From contig NC_067203.1 in assembly GCF_026262505.1 (NCBI RefSeq), forward strand, positions 23,355,411 to 23,419,410: a stretch of 64,000 bases of DNA. Direction: 5' to 3'. This DNA comes from Trichomonas vaginalis G3. Its lineage: Eukaryota; Parabasalia; Trichomonadida; Trichomonadidae. Under the pieces are notes generated by a model. That model was not told the DNA's origin. It did no database searches and saw only the letters and a program-made list of their open reading frames with translations. Positions 9,956-21,929 of the stretch are shown piece after piece. Within the stretch, counting starts at the first letter, position 1. Each line of letters opens with the position of its first letter. The position numbers and the translations under genes are program-made.

Positions 9956-10694
9956 AAAATAGAAGAAAATGATTTTTTCTCGATTTTTCTAGAAATTGAA
10001 TTTTTTAAAAAAGAAAAAAATCAAAACGTATACATTCAAGAAAGACTATAAATGAAGATTTTTCTATTTTTTTTCATTCTAAAACATCTTTTTTTGGATA
10101 ATTTTTTTTTTTAATAAATATGTAAGAAAGATTGAAGAAAAAGTAAATTTACTTTAAGAAAATTCGTTTTACATGATGTAAGACCCATAACAACTATAAA
10201 TATTCAATTATTTAAAATAAAAAAAGAAAAACAGATTAAATGTATCTCACATCAAAATCCATTGACCTAAGGATGTTAAGTTTCTGTTTTTAAAAGTTGA
10301 TATTTTTTTTTTTAATTTTAAGAAAATTAATAGCATGTTATTAGACAATAGGAGTGTAATGATATTGACTAAACAGAAATGAGAGAATAGAGATATAATT
10401 TTGATAAGCAATATTGCGAACAAATTCTGAAGTAAAATCGCGATCAATAATTGAAAATTACGATCATGTACTGAAAAATGACGATCGAATTGAATGAATA
10501 GAATTATATCTAAGAAAAAATAAATTGTATTTAGAAGATGAACAAAGAAAGGTGTATGCTAAAAATCATTTAACAATAAATGGAAATAAAACGAAATTGT
10601 TAAAAGAAAAAAATGAAAATTGTTAAATAATATATTATTTTTTAGTCATAAGAATAAAAATATAGTAGTTATAAAAGGAATTAGACTTCATATA
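9956..10694. other. MULE left arm, no gene seen
   Basis: Very AT-rich DNA between the left TIR and the 3' end of the transposase gene. The short open frame near 10247-10447 (minus) is hydrophobic AT-rich noise. Confidence 0.5.
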
Positions 10695-12947
10695 TCAATT
10701 CTTTTTCTCTGTAGATGTGGAACGTTTGCTTTTCGATCTCTTTCGATGAACTTGAAAATATAAGTTATTATCGCTGAGAATCCTTTCCGAAATAGGAGCT
10801 TTACGTTTAGGAGGATTGTCGGATGAATTTTGTTTTTTATTGTTTGATTTTGTTGTTATGGAAGATTTTTTCTTATTTTTTTCAGAATTTTGCTTGCTAT
10901 TAACTGAAACTTGTTTTGACGGCCCAACAATAGCATTTGTAGTAGGAAGAATTCCCAATAACGAGCGCATTTTCGATAATTGTTTTTCAATATGATCAAG
11001 AAGGTCCAGCTTATGTTCTAGATTACTAGACATTTGATTTGTAGAAGGATGGTTTTGATTTTCTGGTTCTAAATCTGTAGAGTCTGCAATATTTGAATTT
11101 TCGGAGCGAATTGGAGCATCTGAACCTTGATTTGTATCGGCTTGCTCAAAATTAGTTTGAATTGGAGTGGATGAATTAAAATCTGGATGATTTAATGTTT
11201 CATTAAATAATGCCATAATTTTTTCTCTTTTTTCATTAATAAACTTAGTGATCATTGTATCTTTATCTGTTAGATCGATCGATTTGAGTATATCTGCATC
11301 ATGAACTGGAATATTTTCGAACAATGAACTCGATTCTATGGAACCATATGGAGAAATCTCGTTCTGAGCCAAAGAAAGATCACTTACGTTGTATTGTTTG
11401 ATAGAAAAAATTGTTTTCTCAAGTTCTTTTTGAAAGCAGTCAAGAATATAATTTTTGTAGCTATCAGTGATAACGGTTTTTATATGGCGCTCGATCTTCT
11501 GGTTATTTTTGATGGCGTTATATTTATCTAATTGGATTTGAGATATCTTCTTAATAGCTTCATAAATGTTTGGATGTTTTAACGAAGAAAATTCTGAATG
11601 CATACTCTCGAGGCAATCATTAGTGAATATTGCAGTTGCATTATTATATTGAGATATTAAATTGTAGTGCGGCAACCAAACTTTGTTGAAATAATCAATA
11701 TAATCTTTGATCGAATCAACTTTATTTTGATTAATTATATGCATTGTAAGTACAAATTCTTCATGAGACATGAATGGAGTAATAGAATATAGCTTAAATA
11801 AAGAATTTTGTAAAGTATTGAAATTTTTTGTATAAAGTGCTACAAGTTTCCTGTGTAAAGCTTGTTTGAAATGAAATAGGCATCCAATTATACGGACTTT
11901 AGGGAAAATTTGTTGAAGTGCCTCTATCATTCCCTTTTCAAAATCACAATGAATTTGAATTAGCTTTGAAAATTGAATACCCTTGACAGTAAAAATATAT
12001 TCAAATGCCTTCTTATAAGATTCAAATGTGCGGTTTTTCATGAATATAAATAAAAGTGGTAGATATTGATTTGTTGAAGGTTCACAAATCATAATTGTTA
12101 GCATCTGTCCTTTTTGAAAATGTTTTGGTGTAATTTTAAAAGTTCCATCGCAAAATAAATCTGTGGCTTCTTTTGCAAATTGAATTGCCTTCTCAAAACC
12201 AAAAAACATCGTCTCACAATTTGCTTGAAAATCATGGCCAATGAAAAACTGCTCGCCATTTATTAAACAAAAATTAGCAATTTCATCGTCTGTAATTTTT
12301 TCTCCAACAGAAAATTTTCTGGACTTATTATAAACTTCCCTGACCAATGAATCTTTAATTAATGGGTTTTCATCAGTACCAACAGCAAGTTCTGTCATAA
12401 ATTTTTTAATCTGCTGAAAAGTGCCGTTGTCTTCAGAAAATTTTGCCATTGCCTTATTGTATATTTCTGTCAGAGTCATTGATTTATGAAGATCATTTTT
12501 TTCATTTTGTAACTTTTTAAATTGTCTGCATTCGGGTATATGTTCCTTTTGTAAATCTTCGGAAACTGAACTGTTCTCAATTTTAACTAAATAACGTGCT
12601 TGACAAGAATGATCGATGCAACGGTAGTAACGTTCAATATTATTTGAATTAATAATATTTGTATGATCATGCGAATAAAGCATATCTTTGCGAACAATTG
12701 TATCAGGATATTTTCCAGTAACTGCGGGAATATTTTTAACTGCAATATAACTAAAATATCTTCTGACAGCTTTAGATTCATTTTCGGCGTATTTAATATT
12801 AAAATATTGAAGAACTTGTTTGATTATATTCGTTTTTTCATCTCTCGATGTTGATTTTTGGTATTTATCAGATTGTTCCCTGATAAATATTTTATTTTCG
12901 TCTGTAAAGTTTGCTCTTTTTTGATTAAATATAGATGATTTTCCCAT
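10695..12947 (-). CDS. MULE transposase (FLYWCH-like zinc finger plus DDE domain), intact
   Basis: 750 aa from the ATG at 12947. About 105-140: RYYRCIDHSCQARYLVKI...EHIPEC, a FLYWCH/WRKY-GCM1-like zinc finger used by MULEs to bind their ends. About 262-365: the MULE transposase core with D267 (LFCDGTFKI), D335 (IHCDFEKGMIEAL) and the GCLFHFKQAL segment; the catalytic Glu is probably E447 in TNDCLESMHSEF. The C-terminal ~150 residues are polar and lysine-rich (nuclear-localisation-like KKKSS, KRKAP, RKRSKSKRS). No stop or frameshift, and all three catalytic acids present, so it may be active. It cuts and joins DNA in the nucleus at the TIRs. It reads leftwards, divergent from the MULE's second gene, with a duplicated 65-bp block between them. 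Confidence 0.9.
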   Translation of the reverse strand: MGKSSIFNQKRANFTDENKIFIREQSDKYQKSTSRDEKTNIIKQVLQYFNIKYAENESKAVRRYFSYIAVKNIPAVTGKYPDTIVRKDMLYSHDHTNIINSNNIERYYRCIDHSCQARYLVKIENSSVSEDLQKEHIPECRQFKKLQNEKNDLHKSMTLTEIYNKAMAKFSEDNGTFQQIKKFMTELAVGTDENPLIKDSLVREVYNKSRKFSVGEKITDDEIANFCLINGEQFFIGHDFQANCETMFFGFEKAIQFAKEATDLFCDGTFKITPKHFQKGQMLTIMICEPSTNQYLPLLFIFMKNRTFESYKKAFEYIFTVKGIQFSKLIQIHCDFEKGMIEALQQIFPKVRIIGCLFHFKQALHRKLVALYTKNFNTLQNSLFKLYSITPFMSHEEFVLTMHIINQNKVDSIKDYIDYFNKVWLPHYNLISQYNNATAIFTNDCLESMHSEFSSLKHPNIYEAIKKISQIQLDKYNAIKNNQKIERHIKTVITDSYKNYILDCFQKELEKTIFSIKQYNVSDLSLAQNEISPYGSIESSSLFENIPVHDADILKSIDLTDKDTMITKFINEKREKIMALFNETLNHPDFNSSTPIQTNFEQADTNQGSDAPIRSENSNIADSTDLEPENQNHPSTNQMSSNLEHKLDLLDHIEKQLSKMRSLLGILPTTNAIVGPSKQVSVNSKQNSEKNKKKSSITTKSNNKKQNSSDNPPKRKAPISERILSDNNLYFQVHRKRSKSKRSTSTEKKN

Positions 12948-13000
12948 TAAAAAATGAAATGATGCAAAATTTACGAAAACCGTTCGAAAATTGAATCAAA

Positions 13001-13065
13001 AATGAAAAGTAATACTTAAATGAGGAATTCTTTGAGATATTGGTCTTAGATTGAATGTAGCGTCA
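13001..13065 (+). repeat. 65-bp direct repeat, copy 1
   Basis: Starts AATGAAAAGTAATACTTAAA and ends GAATGTAGCGTCA. By eye it is identical to 13168-13232. It lies in the divergent promoter region between the transposase and the second MULE gene. Confidence 0.85.
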
Positions 13066-13167
13066 TTCTTATATAGAATATATATTCATATCATTGGAAA
13101 TATGATAAAAAGCATATAATAAATGTCAAAAAAGTGAACAAATAAGCAAAGATATTTTTTAAAAAAC

Positions 13168-13232
13168 AATGAAAAGTAATACTTAAATGAGGAATTCTTT
13201 GAGATATTGGTCTTAGATTGAATGTAGCGTCA
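13168..13232 (+). repeat. 65-bp direct repeat, copy 2
   Basis: Second copy of the block at 13001-13065, offset 167 bp. No sequence difference was noticed, so the duplication is recent or kept for function. Confidence 0.85.
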
Positions 13233-13268
13233 CAAATTTCACAAATATAATTTACTATACAATTTTAT

Positions 13269-13273
13269 TCATT
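13269..13273 (+). promoter_or_regulatory. Inr-like TCATT for the second MULE gene
   Basis: TCATT about 11 nt upstream of the ATG at 13282; fits the trichomonad initiator. Confidence 0.55.
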
Positions 13274-13281
13274 TTTTTAAA

Positions 13282-13845
13282 ATGGCTGACGACAGTCTGT
13301 ATCAACTAACTCAACTAGTCAAGCATAATGATTATTCTTCGGATTCATTAAATCAACTTTATCAATGCATAAGTACAATGACAGAAAGATCAATTGGATG
13401 CTTGAATTGGGATAAATTTTTCAAAAAAATCACAGTGACTGATGAAGTTCTTTTACATTTTTTAGCATCCGTTTTAAACATTGAAAAGATATCAGAATGT
13501 TTCAAGGATTCTATTTTTTATCACAATATTAATCTTGAAAAATTCAGTAATTTAACTGAAACAGAACAACAAACAATTTTAAATTCCTACAAAGCGGATA
13601 AATTTACATATTACATAATGTGCTCACAAATTGTAAAATCAAACTGGAACAATTTATCCCAAACTTTAGTTAATATTGCAAATCAATATTTGCCATTTTT
13701 AGATGAAGAAAAGCAAATATATATATTTACTGAAATAACTGGCAATTATCAAAATTTTGAAATTTCAGTTGCAAACTTGTTACTTTTTTATGAAAACAAT
13801 GAAGAAAAATTAAGCAACTGTTTTAATTTAACATTGTTCCAGTAA
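13282..13845 (+). pseudogene. Second MULE gene, 5' part (helical protein, unknown), split by the Polinton
   Basis: 187 codons from an ATG with an Inr just upstream. The protein is helical and acidic with no recognised domain (MADDSLYQLTQLVKHNDYSS; repeated short helices such as LSQTLVNIANQYLPFL). It stops 34 bp before the Polinton target site. Reading across the empty site (one TTTTTG), the frame on the far side (36834-37336) is the same frame, so this looks like one gene of about 360 codons with an in-frame TAA near its middle and the Polinton just downstream. It could be a genuine second MULE protein or a captured host gene of the armadillo/helical type seen elsewhere in the window. The alternative is that the 187-aa product is complete by itself. 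Confidence 0.55.
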
Positions 13846-13879
13846 ATTTATTCCAAAAATGGAATCGAGCAAATGATAT

Positions 13880-13885
13880 TTTTTG
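13880..13885. repeat. 6-bp Polinton target duplication, left (TTTTTG)
   Basis: Matches 36828-36833. Six bases is the normal Polinton/Maverick duplication. The T-run makes chance partial matching easier, but the position directly against both TIR ends is exact. Confidence 0.8.
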
Positions 13886-14257
13886 AGTAGTATATGAGAG
13901 CGGGTTGTGTGACTTTTTTTGTAAACGTAAGAATTCATACAATATTGAACGATTTTGTATCATTTTTTTTAACATATGAAGTAAAAAATGTATGATTCTT
14001 ACGGTTTTTATTCTTACGTTTTTGAATAAATCAAGATTTAAAAAATTTTCAAAATTGTAAGACATTTACACTCAGCCCATACATAATGAAATATATTTCA
14101 TCTTTTATAAAAGAAGCTATATATATATAGATGATGTCAGATATTCCGCGATTAATTAAACATTGTTTAAATCCTGAATGGAATCAACGGAGTCATAATC
14201 AAAGACCTCATAAACGGTAAAAAAATTAGAAGCTAATGATTATTTGAATTTATGAAA
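13886..14257 (+). repeat. Polinton left TIR (372 bp)
   Basis: Identical by eye to the complement of 36456-36827. It contains several CGTAAGAAT-like words (GTAAACGTAAGAATTC, ATTCTTACGGTTTTTATTCT) and an (AT)n hairpin at about 14110-14135. Confidence 0.9.
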
Positions 14258-14366
14258 GATTCAAATCTAAAAAAAAAATAAAAAAAAATAAACTTTAAAA
14301 ATTCATGTCTTACGAAAAATTAAAACTTAGTTATGTTTATTATTTTATTTTTTTATTTTGTATGAA

Positions 14367-15113
14367 ATGAGCGTCAAAACTAACAACGTTAAAAAATTAG
14401 GATTCACAAACGAGGAAATAAAGGATATATTAGAGGAGGTGGGTTATGAAGTTAGTAAATATTATTTAAGAAATTGTAAAAAATTCGCGGAGTTATTAAA
14501 TGATTTAGATTATGATGGAAAAATGAATAAAGATGATGTTATAAATTTCTTATATCCCACATCTGAAGAAGAAAAACCTAAAGAACCTGATGTTTTCCCT
14601 GAATATTATGAAGAACGGATTAAAGATGATGAATACAATGAAATTGAAAGACTGAAAAAAATAAGAGATGAAATAGATGAAAAAATTAAGGAATTAAGAG
14701 AAGTTGAAAAATATAATGAAAATGAAGTAGAGGGTTTAATGAATATCCCAGCTTCAGAATCAGCAGTTCAGAAATCTCATGAAGAAAGATATAAAAATTA
14801 TGTCTCAGAATCAACACAAAATTTATTAGATGGTGAAAGAGACGAAACACTTTCAGAAGAAGGTACTAAATTTATTCGTAAACATAAGTTACAATTTATT
14901 GATAATGAAGAATACCCCTGTATCTTACTTTCACCACCTTTAGATTCCGAAAAATTCAAAAAAGCTCTTAAAAACGTGACATATGCAACTAATACGATTA
15001 AGAAAGAAGATCATGATATTTACACAAATTATTATTTAAATAAATGCACAGGTGTTGATAAAGTTTTTGATTTATTAGATAAAATATCAAAAAGAAACCA
15101 TTGGAACCTATAA
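14367..15113 (+). CDS. Polinton-encoded acidic coiled-coil protein, unknown
   Basis: 248 aa from the ATG at 14367; an upstream in-frame TTG is not used here because the T-rich leader common to this element ends just before this ATG. About 90-130 is a charged coiled coil (EIERLKKIRDEIDEKIKELR). The C-terminal part has EYPCILLSPPLDSEKFKKAL and a mixed helical tail. Function not recognised. It is the first rightward gene inside the left TIR. The following 400 bp (15114-15511) hold remnants of coding sequence but no frame I can assign. Confidence 0.6.
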   Translation: MSVKTNNVKKLGFTNEEIKDILEEVGYEVSKYYLRNCKKFAELLNDLDYDGKMNKDDVINFLYPTSEEEKPKEPDVFPEYYEERIKDDEYNEIERLKKIRDEIDEKIKELREVEKYNENEVEGLMNIPASESAVQKSHEERYKNYVSESTQNLLDGERDETLSEEGTKFIRKHKLQFIDNEEYPCILLSPPLDSEKFKKALKNVTYATNTIKKEDHDIYTNYYLNKCTGVDKVFDLLDKISKRNHWNL

Positions 15114-15511
15114 AATTTTGTGTGATTGTGGTTTCATTGTTGAAGATACTAATAATGTTTCATATGAAAGAACAGCACCGAAGGAAGACGAAGTGGAAAG
15201 GTCTATACCATTCGTTATTAAGAATATAAAAGATATGAAAACGTATAAGCATTATATTATTCATTATTTCAGAAAAAATGGAAGCAACCCATAAAACATC
15301 TTCTCATCATTTTATAGCTATTCATACATTCCTTTTCAAAGTTGTGAAATTAAATAAGACAGGAATTAGATTTAATGTATCAGGGTACGCATTCTTGAGT
15401 AAATTAAAATGTATTCGTCACGTCGCAGATGATAAAAATTTATGTGTTCTTAATTCATTTTATGGGCTTTAAAAAATAAACTTTATTTTTTAATTTTTTA
15501 TTCTTACATAA

Positions 15512-18500
15512 ATGAACAAAAACGGAACAGCTAAAATGAATGATAATCAAATTAGAGCAGAAGGTAGAAGGTTATTTAAACGCTTCTATAACATTCCTGA
15601 TGGTGTTAATCCTAAAACTCGTAGAAGCTATTTAAATGAAGCAATAGATGCATATGAAGGGTTTGACATTTCATCAGAAAGTGAGAGATTAGCGAGAATG
15701 TTAAATGTTAATATTGATTTCTATTATTGTGATCCTCAACCAGAAGACGTGGACATAAATAAGGTAGACTTTCCATTTGGAATCAATAATGATAGATCCA
15801 GAATTTGAAACAGTAAATATTTTATTAACACAGAGTCCATGTGGAAAACTTCACGCTGACAGAATAACAGACGTTGAAGCACTCACCGGCTATAAAGTTT
15901 GTCCATATTGTAAAGAAGAAGTTTATTCTATCCGTGATGATCCAGAAAGGAAAAACCAAAGAAGATTTTTAAAGCATTGTGAGAAATGTAAAGAAAATAA
16001 TGGAAGATTAATTCAAGACGTTCAGTTGCAAAAGACACAGCAACCATATGCACCACATATTACGAAAAAGAAGATATATCAGTGTTATTAGCTCACAATT
16101 TGCAGAAATATTATAAACCGACAAGATATATATTACTTTTGACTTTGAAACATTAGAGACTAAAGAAGAATTACAACTTTCTGAGTGTGCAACTTTGAAT
16201 GCTTACTTAAAACCATTCATGGTATCATCAACGGTTAAATTAAACGATAAAACATATACGAGGAATTTTTGCTTAACTTCGAGTGATTCTTTTATTTCTG
16301 ATTGGATTGAGTTTTTATTTTCAACCTGTTCATTAGTTGTTGAATCAAATATGAGTCAATACAATGAATTATTGAAGTCGCAAACGGCGGGGACTTTGTC
16401 TCATACATTAAATGAAAAACAGAAGGAAGCATTTAAAGAACTTCTAGATGAGGAATTCAATAAAGTGAATATCATAGGTTTTAATTCGGGAAAGTTTGAT
16501 TTAAATTTAATTCTTCGTGATTTAAACACTGCAAAATGGAAAATAAAATCAATGCTGGGTTCATCTTCACAATTTAAGCAAATCATTGTAAAGAAAACAA
16601 ACGTTCCATATGAATTGAGATTTATTGACATCAGAAATTATATAAGCGGGTGGGACATTAGACCAATTCACTCAAGATTTCGGAAACAATAAATCACGTG
16701 TTAAATCCTTTTTCCCTTATCAATTCATCACGTGGGAAAATTACGAAGAAGAATTATATAAAGTGGAACCATTCACGAAAGATTCATTTTATTCAGCATT
16801 AACTCAAGAAACTATATCAGATAGTGATTATCAAATATATCTCAATGATGCTAAAAATTTTAAGAATAGATTAGAATATTTATTCATTATTGCAATAAAA
16901 GATGTTGAAATTATGATTGACCCAATTGATAAAATTATTGAAGAAACATTTGTTTATAAAATTGACATGCTTCATAATCTTTCTTATCATCGAATGCTTC
17001 AATGATTCGTTACGCTTTAGCATATAAAGACTTTAATCCTAATGAAAAATATCCTGAGGAAGAGATAGAATCAAGTTTTGAATTAACGAAAAAGTATTGG
17101 AAATATAAAATTGAATCATATAAGAAACAAGATGAAAAAGCAGAAAGAGATATTGAAAATAATGTTTCAATGGATGATTTTCAATACTATCACGATTTAA
17201 TCCTTTCATCTAAATGCAAAATGTGTGGTAAAGCGTTTACATATGCAAATAAACCAACATTGGATAGAATCGATAATGAAAAACCACATACCAAAGAAAA
17301 TTGTCAGTTAATGTGTTGTTATTGCAATGTCGTAAATCAAATAAAGATAAATGAAGATGTTCAACGTTTAAGAATCAATTTAAGAAATTATACATTAAAA
17401 AATAATTTACAATGACTTTAGATTCAGTTGAAGCTTATCACATTCTCCGTAATGGAATTACTGGTGGTTTATCAAATGTTCAACATAGAGTAAATCTTAA
17501 AGGAATCACGCACATTAATAAACTTTCATATAGTCCAGAAACTAAAACTGTATCAAATGAGGACACCACCAACATTATGACTCATTTCGTTGGTGTTGAT
17601 TTTAATTCATTATATCCTTCATCATTTTCATCTAATCCCATGATTTCATTCAATATACTGACCATAAAATGTATATGCCGGGAAGATTGAATGGGTTATC
17701 ATTTGTGATACAGCAACAAAGAAAGAAAAGCACTGGGAATAATTAAGAAGAAAAATACTTTATTCGTGGCTGAAGTAAAGGGTCACATTGATGAAAAATA
17801 CATTAATGATTACATAAACTTTTTACCGATAATAAGAACTTAGATATTATCACAGATGAAAAACAATTGGCAGTTTTATGTATAATTACATGAAATCAAA
17901 CAATCTACCGGTTGACCAGAAACAGAGGAAATTAACTCAGTTAGCATCAACATACAACCAATATCAACATTTTCTTCTTATTATCTTTGGTATCTAATAG
18001 ACAGATTTCATTTTATCATTGATGACATTCAATCAATTTTAACATTTACTAAAAACACTTGTTTTAATGAATTTGCGAACAAATTTATGAACGAAAGACA
18101 AAAGGCTGAATTAGAAGGAAATAAAGGAAAAAGTTTATTTTGCAAGATTTCGCTTAATGGATCATATGGTTACGATGCAATGAATACACAAAATTACGCA
18201 AAGACTAAAATAATGAATGCACAGAAGGCACGCGTTGCATGTATGGCAAATAAGTTTAAAAACATAAGAGAAATAGGTGAAGATACGTATCAAATGATGC
18301 TCAAAGATAGATTTTATAGATGTGAAACATGTTTACAAGAGGCATTCTTCACTTTAGATAACGCAAAATACTGGTATTTGGTTTTCATTTATGATTTTAT
18401 GTATAAATGCATGGATGTTAATCGTTTTCATTTCATTGAAGGTGATACTGATTCATCTTATTGGGCTATTGCTGGCGATCCAAGTCTTCCTAACACTCAA

Positions 18501-18971
18501 GCATTTCAAGCAATTGTTACTGATAAACAATTTTATGATAAAAATATTTTCAAATTCGCACCATTTGATTTCTTCTGTTTTGATGAGAAATTTAAACCTA
18601 AATTAAAGAATAAAGCTGAAGAAAAAGCACATGAGAAGAAGTTATTGGGTTTAGCAATTGAGAAACAAGGTGATAACATGGTTGCTTTATGCCCCAAGTG
18701 TTATACATCATTCAACGGTTCAATTGATGAAGGTGATTTTAAAAAGATTGCACAAAAAATGAAAGGTGTTAGTTTACGACAAAATAAACAATTAACACCT
18801 AAAAATTATTTGGATATAATAAATGATAAAGTGATATTTGATGGTCAGAATATTAATTTACAACTTAAAAACAGGACGATGACTCGCTTAACAATCGGTA
18901 AGACTGCATTAACAGGAGCACACACTAAGGCTGTATGTTGTGAAAATGGATGTTGTATGCCGTTTATTTAA
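15512..18971 (+). pseudogene. POLB: Polinton protein-primed family B DNA polymerase, broken
   Basis: Fossil element gene. Visible parts in order: an N-terminal region with a zinc-ribbon-like CPYC...CEKC (about 15900-16000); an exonuclease-type motif FDFETLET near 16140; an inserted HNH/endonuclease VII-like zinc motif near 17210-17340; palm motif A, DFNSLYPSSF, near 17600; a KxxxNGSYGY-type motif B region near 18150; and motif C, GDTDSSYW, near 18440. These place it with Polinton/adenovirus-type polymerases that start from a terminal protein. The copy is broken, with roughly half a dozen breaks. Replication of the element by this copy is therefore unlikely. Confidence 0.85.
17205..17340 (+). 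other. HNH / endonuclease VII-like domain inside the polymerase region
   Basis: Reads CKMCGKAF...PTLDRIDN...H...NCQLMCCYCN: paired CxxC zinc ligands around an LDRIDN/H core, the pattern of endonuclease VII-type HNH proteins. It lies between the exonuclease and palm regions. Whether it is a normal insert of trichomonad Polinton polymerases or a homing-type invader cannot be told from one copy. Confidence 0.55.
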
Positions 18972-20502
18972 TACAATTTAAAATTTTATTTTTAATGAAA
19001 TGCCACAGAAGAGACAAAAGGAACCGTTAATAATGGTTTTGATTCTTGATCAAAGAGGTGGGCGCCCTTAAAACATTTATTTTATTTTTATATAAATGGA
19101 TAATGTAGATTTAAAAATTTTAATTGATGATTTAGTATTTAATCAAAATTTTCTTACTTATTATGAATTAAAAGCATATCTCCAAAAATATGATGAAAAT
19201 ATAACGGGTGATGATATGGATTATTATTATCATTATTATAAAAATGAAATTTTGAAATATCATGATAAAATAATTTCTAAAATTAAAGACAAAATTAAAA
19301 ATAATGAATATGCAAAGGGAAAAACTAAATCACAACTTAAACAATTGAAAGATTTCAAAAATAAAGTATTAACAGAAGAAGATATTGATGAATTATATAA
19401 ATTATATAATCCTGAGCTGCAAAAAACAAAGAAACAAAAGTTAAAAGTGCAAAACGCCCAGGTCATTCAGACCATAAATGAAGCACAAGCTTTAATTTAT
19501 GATTCATTAGTTAAACCGTGTTCAACCCAACTTTTAAATGAAGATCAACTTTTGGAATTCATCCTTCAACATAAACTCGAAGCGGGAAAGTATATCAAAC
19601 CTTTATATACAGCATATTTAAAACAAATGAATAAAATACATCCGGAATTAATGAAAGGGGGAATGAAATCCAAAATCAAAGCAGATAAAATTAAACCACT
19701 TGCAATACCAAAACCTCCAACAGTAGTACCTCCTCCTCCTTCAGTTAATCCTTCATCATTCACTTTATTATATCCATTTCAAACATTAAAGAAGCAAAAA
19801 GATTTTAAAAAGGATTTCAAGATATTAAATAAACCAATTGACCCAAAAATTCAACCGTTAAAGGAAAAATTTAGTCGCCCTTCATTTGCTCCATATCCAT
19901 ATTCATACGAAATCGATCATTTAGAATATTCAAAAGGAAATGTTACTTATTTATTCGCCATTAACATTAACACAAGATATTTATATTGCATTCCGGTGAA
20001 AGGGAAAACAGAACAGGAAACAAGAAGAGCTATTCAATACTTACTAGATCATGAAAGAGTAGATAATATCAGGGTGATGGTGATAAAGGATTTCAGGCAG
20101 CTATGGCTCATTATTTCCCACAAATTAATTTTTACTTTTCATCTTCTCCATATACGTTTCATAATAAAATAGTTGATGCGGTAATGAGAACTCTTAGAGA
20201 TGCGTTAGGGTTAACGGTCAGATATACTGGGATGGAAATCATGACTCCATCATACAACAGTTAGTATATTATTACAATAATACATGGCATAGAACTATAA
20301 ACATGAACCAGTGGAAATGAAAAATGATATTTCAAAGAATGGGAATATATTAGAAAACAAATGGAAAGGTTAAATGATGTTAAACGTGAACAAATTAATT
20401 TGGGGCTCATGAATTTTAAACAGGGGGATAAAGTTTTGATTCATCTCGATTATGGAAAAACTGATAAATCAATGACAAAAAGAAGACGAAGATTTGACAC
20501 AA

Positions 20503-20504
20503 TA
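20503..20504. repeat. TA target duplication, mariner copy 1 (other copy 21801-21802)
   Basis: TA directly outside both mariner ends, as expected for Tc1/mariner. Confidence 0.8.
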
Positions 20505-21800
20505 TAGGGTGTCCAAAGGTGCGTTTAGCACAGCGCTCTATATGAGACTATTAAAGGAGAATATTATATGCTGATTATAAATATAATAAAAAATATGAAA
20601 ATATATGATGAGTAGTATGTATATTGGCGCCATGCCGGGATATAAAATGAATTTTGAGACAAGAGGCGGTTTCGCGGGAAATTTTGGCGGGATTTTTTCA
20701 TTTTTTTAATGAATCATAAAGAAAACATCCTCGCTCTTGCAAAAAAATGCAAAGACTGTAAAAAAACTACGAGACATTGGTAAAATGCTTCGGTATGGAT
20801 GCTCCTAGCTATTCCACTGTAACGTATCATGTTAGGATGTATCACTTCATGAACAAAAAGGCGCCCATCATAAAAATTGACAAAAAATCGCCGGATCAAA
20901 GAAAAATCAAAGCAATTCTTCAAGCGCTAGATGAAGACCCAAGAGCATCACTCAGAAGGATAGAGGAGATGACAAAGATACCACGTACAACAGTCAGTTA
21001 TTATCTGCACAATTATTTGAACTACAAACTAGCGTATACACGTTGGGTTCCGCACAACCTTAATTCAGTTCAAAAAAAATCTAGAGTCCAATCTTCGAAA
21101 GAGCTCCTCTCTATATTGGGTGCGTATCAATCCAAAAAGTTTCGCTTTTTAGCAACAGGGGACGAGTCTTGGTTTTAATATGCAACAGAAGCCAAAATCA
21201 TGTGGATCCCGAAGGATGAAAATCCGCAAACATTCCCGAAGAAAAAAATTGACACACCAATGATGATGTTGTCGGTTTTTTGGGGCGTGAATGGCATCAT
21301 CGCAATTGATATTCTTCAAAAACCTAATACGGTGAATGCTCAGTATCTAATTGACAATGTTCTTACTCAAATTATCAATTCTGATGAGTTTGAGAATCCA
21401 AACAACAAAAAACAAAAGTTTCAATTCATTTTGATAATTCAAGAGTTCACAAAAGTCATAAGGTAATGAATTACTTGGTGGAAAACAATGTCAAAGTGTT
21501 CCAAACCCAATTTATTCACCTGATATTGCACCCTCTGACTTTTATTTATTCGGCACGCTAAAAAGAGAGCTGAAGGACGCGAATTCGCGAGTCCAGATGA
21601 TCTTGAAAATTTTGTAAGAGAGCAATTTGAGCAATTTTCTCATGATGATTTAAAGCGTGTCTTTCAAGCCTGGATCGATCGCTGCGACCGCGTGATTGAA
21701 TCCAATGTGATTATATTTAAATAAACTTTATATATATGTAACTTGTTTATTTCTATTCGCAGTATTCAGGTTTGTGCTAAACACACCTTTGGACACCCTA
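20505..21800 (+). mobile_element. Tvmar1-like mariner, copy 1 (defective transposase)
   Basis: 1,296 bp with ~28-bp TIRs (TAGGGTGTCCAAAGGTGCGT... at the left, its complement at the right) and TA duplications, inserted in the Polinton integrase gene. It is nearly the same as copy 2 at 30793-32097, with small indels. The transposase frame, complete in copy 2, is here split into several pieces: the best frames are 20777-21178 and 21200-21466, a stop follows the first catalytic Asp motif (GDESWF), and frameshifts follow. It is therefore non-autonomous. Length and TIRs agree with the known ~1.3 kb T. vaginalis mariner family. Confidence 0.88.
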
Positions 21801-21929
21801 TAGCTGAATTTGTTAGATATATTAACGGTAATGTATTAGTTGAGGTTAACAATACATTAATAGAAATTCCGATTTATTTTATTACTCCATTATATTTAAA
21901 TAATATTTAATTTTTTTATTTCGTAAGAA

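Larger units (their letters stand above)
19096..21910 (+). pseudogene. INT: Polinton integrase, broken and interrupted by a mariner
   Basis: The ATG at 19096 follows the element's T-rich leader (TTTATTTTTATATAAATG). The N-terminal ~270 residues are lysine-rich helices with a proline stretch near 19690-19750. The integrase core begins with EIDHLEYSKGNVTYLFAINI (first catalytic Asp of the retrovirus-type DDE fold) near 19910. The 3' part lies beyond the mariner copy at 20505-21800, whose far side resumes integrase-like sequence at about 21803-21910. The enzyme would join the Polinton ends to a target with a 6-bp stagger. Besides the mariner, this copy has a few breaks. Confidence 0.8.

Noticed and set aside
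20505-21800. Gene content of mariner copy 1 counted as Polinton genes
   Set aside because: TIRs and TA duplications show that it is a separate insertion; its frames match the transposase of copy 2.
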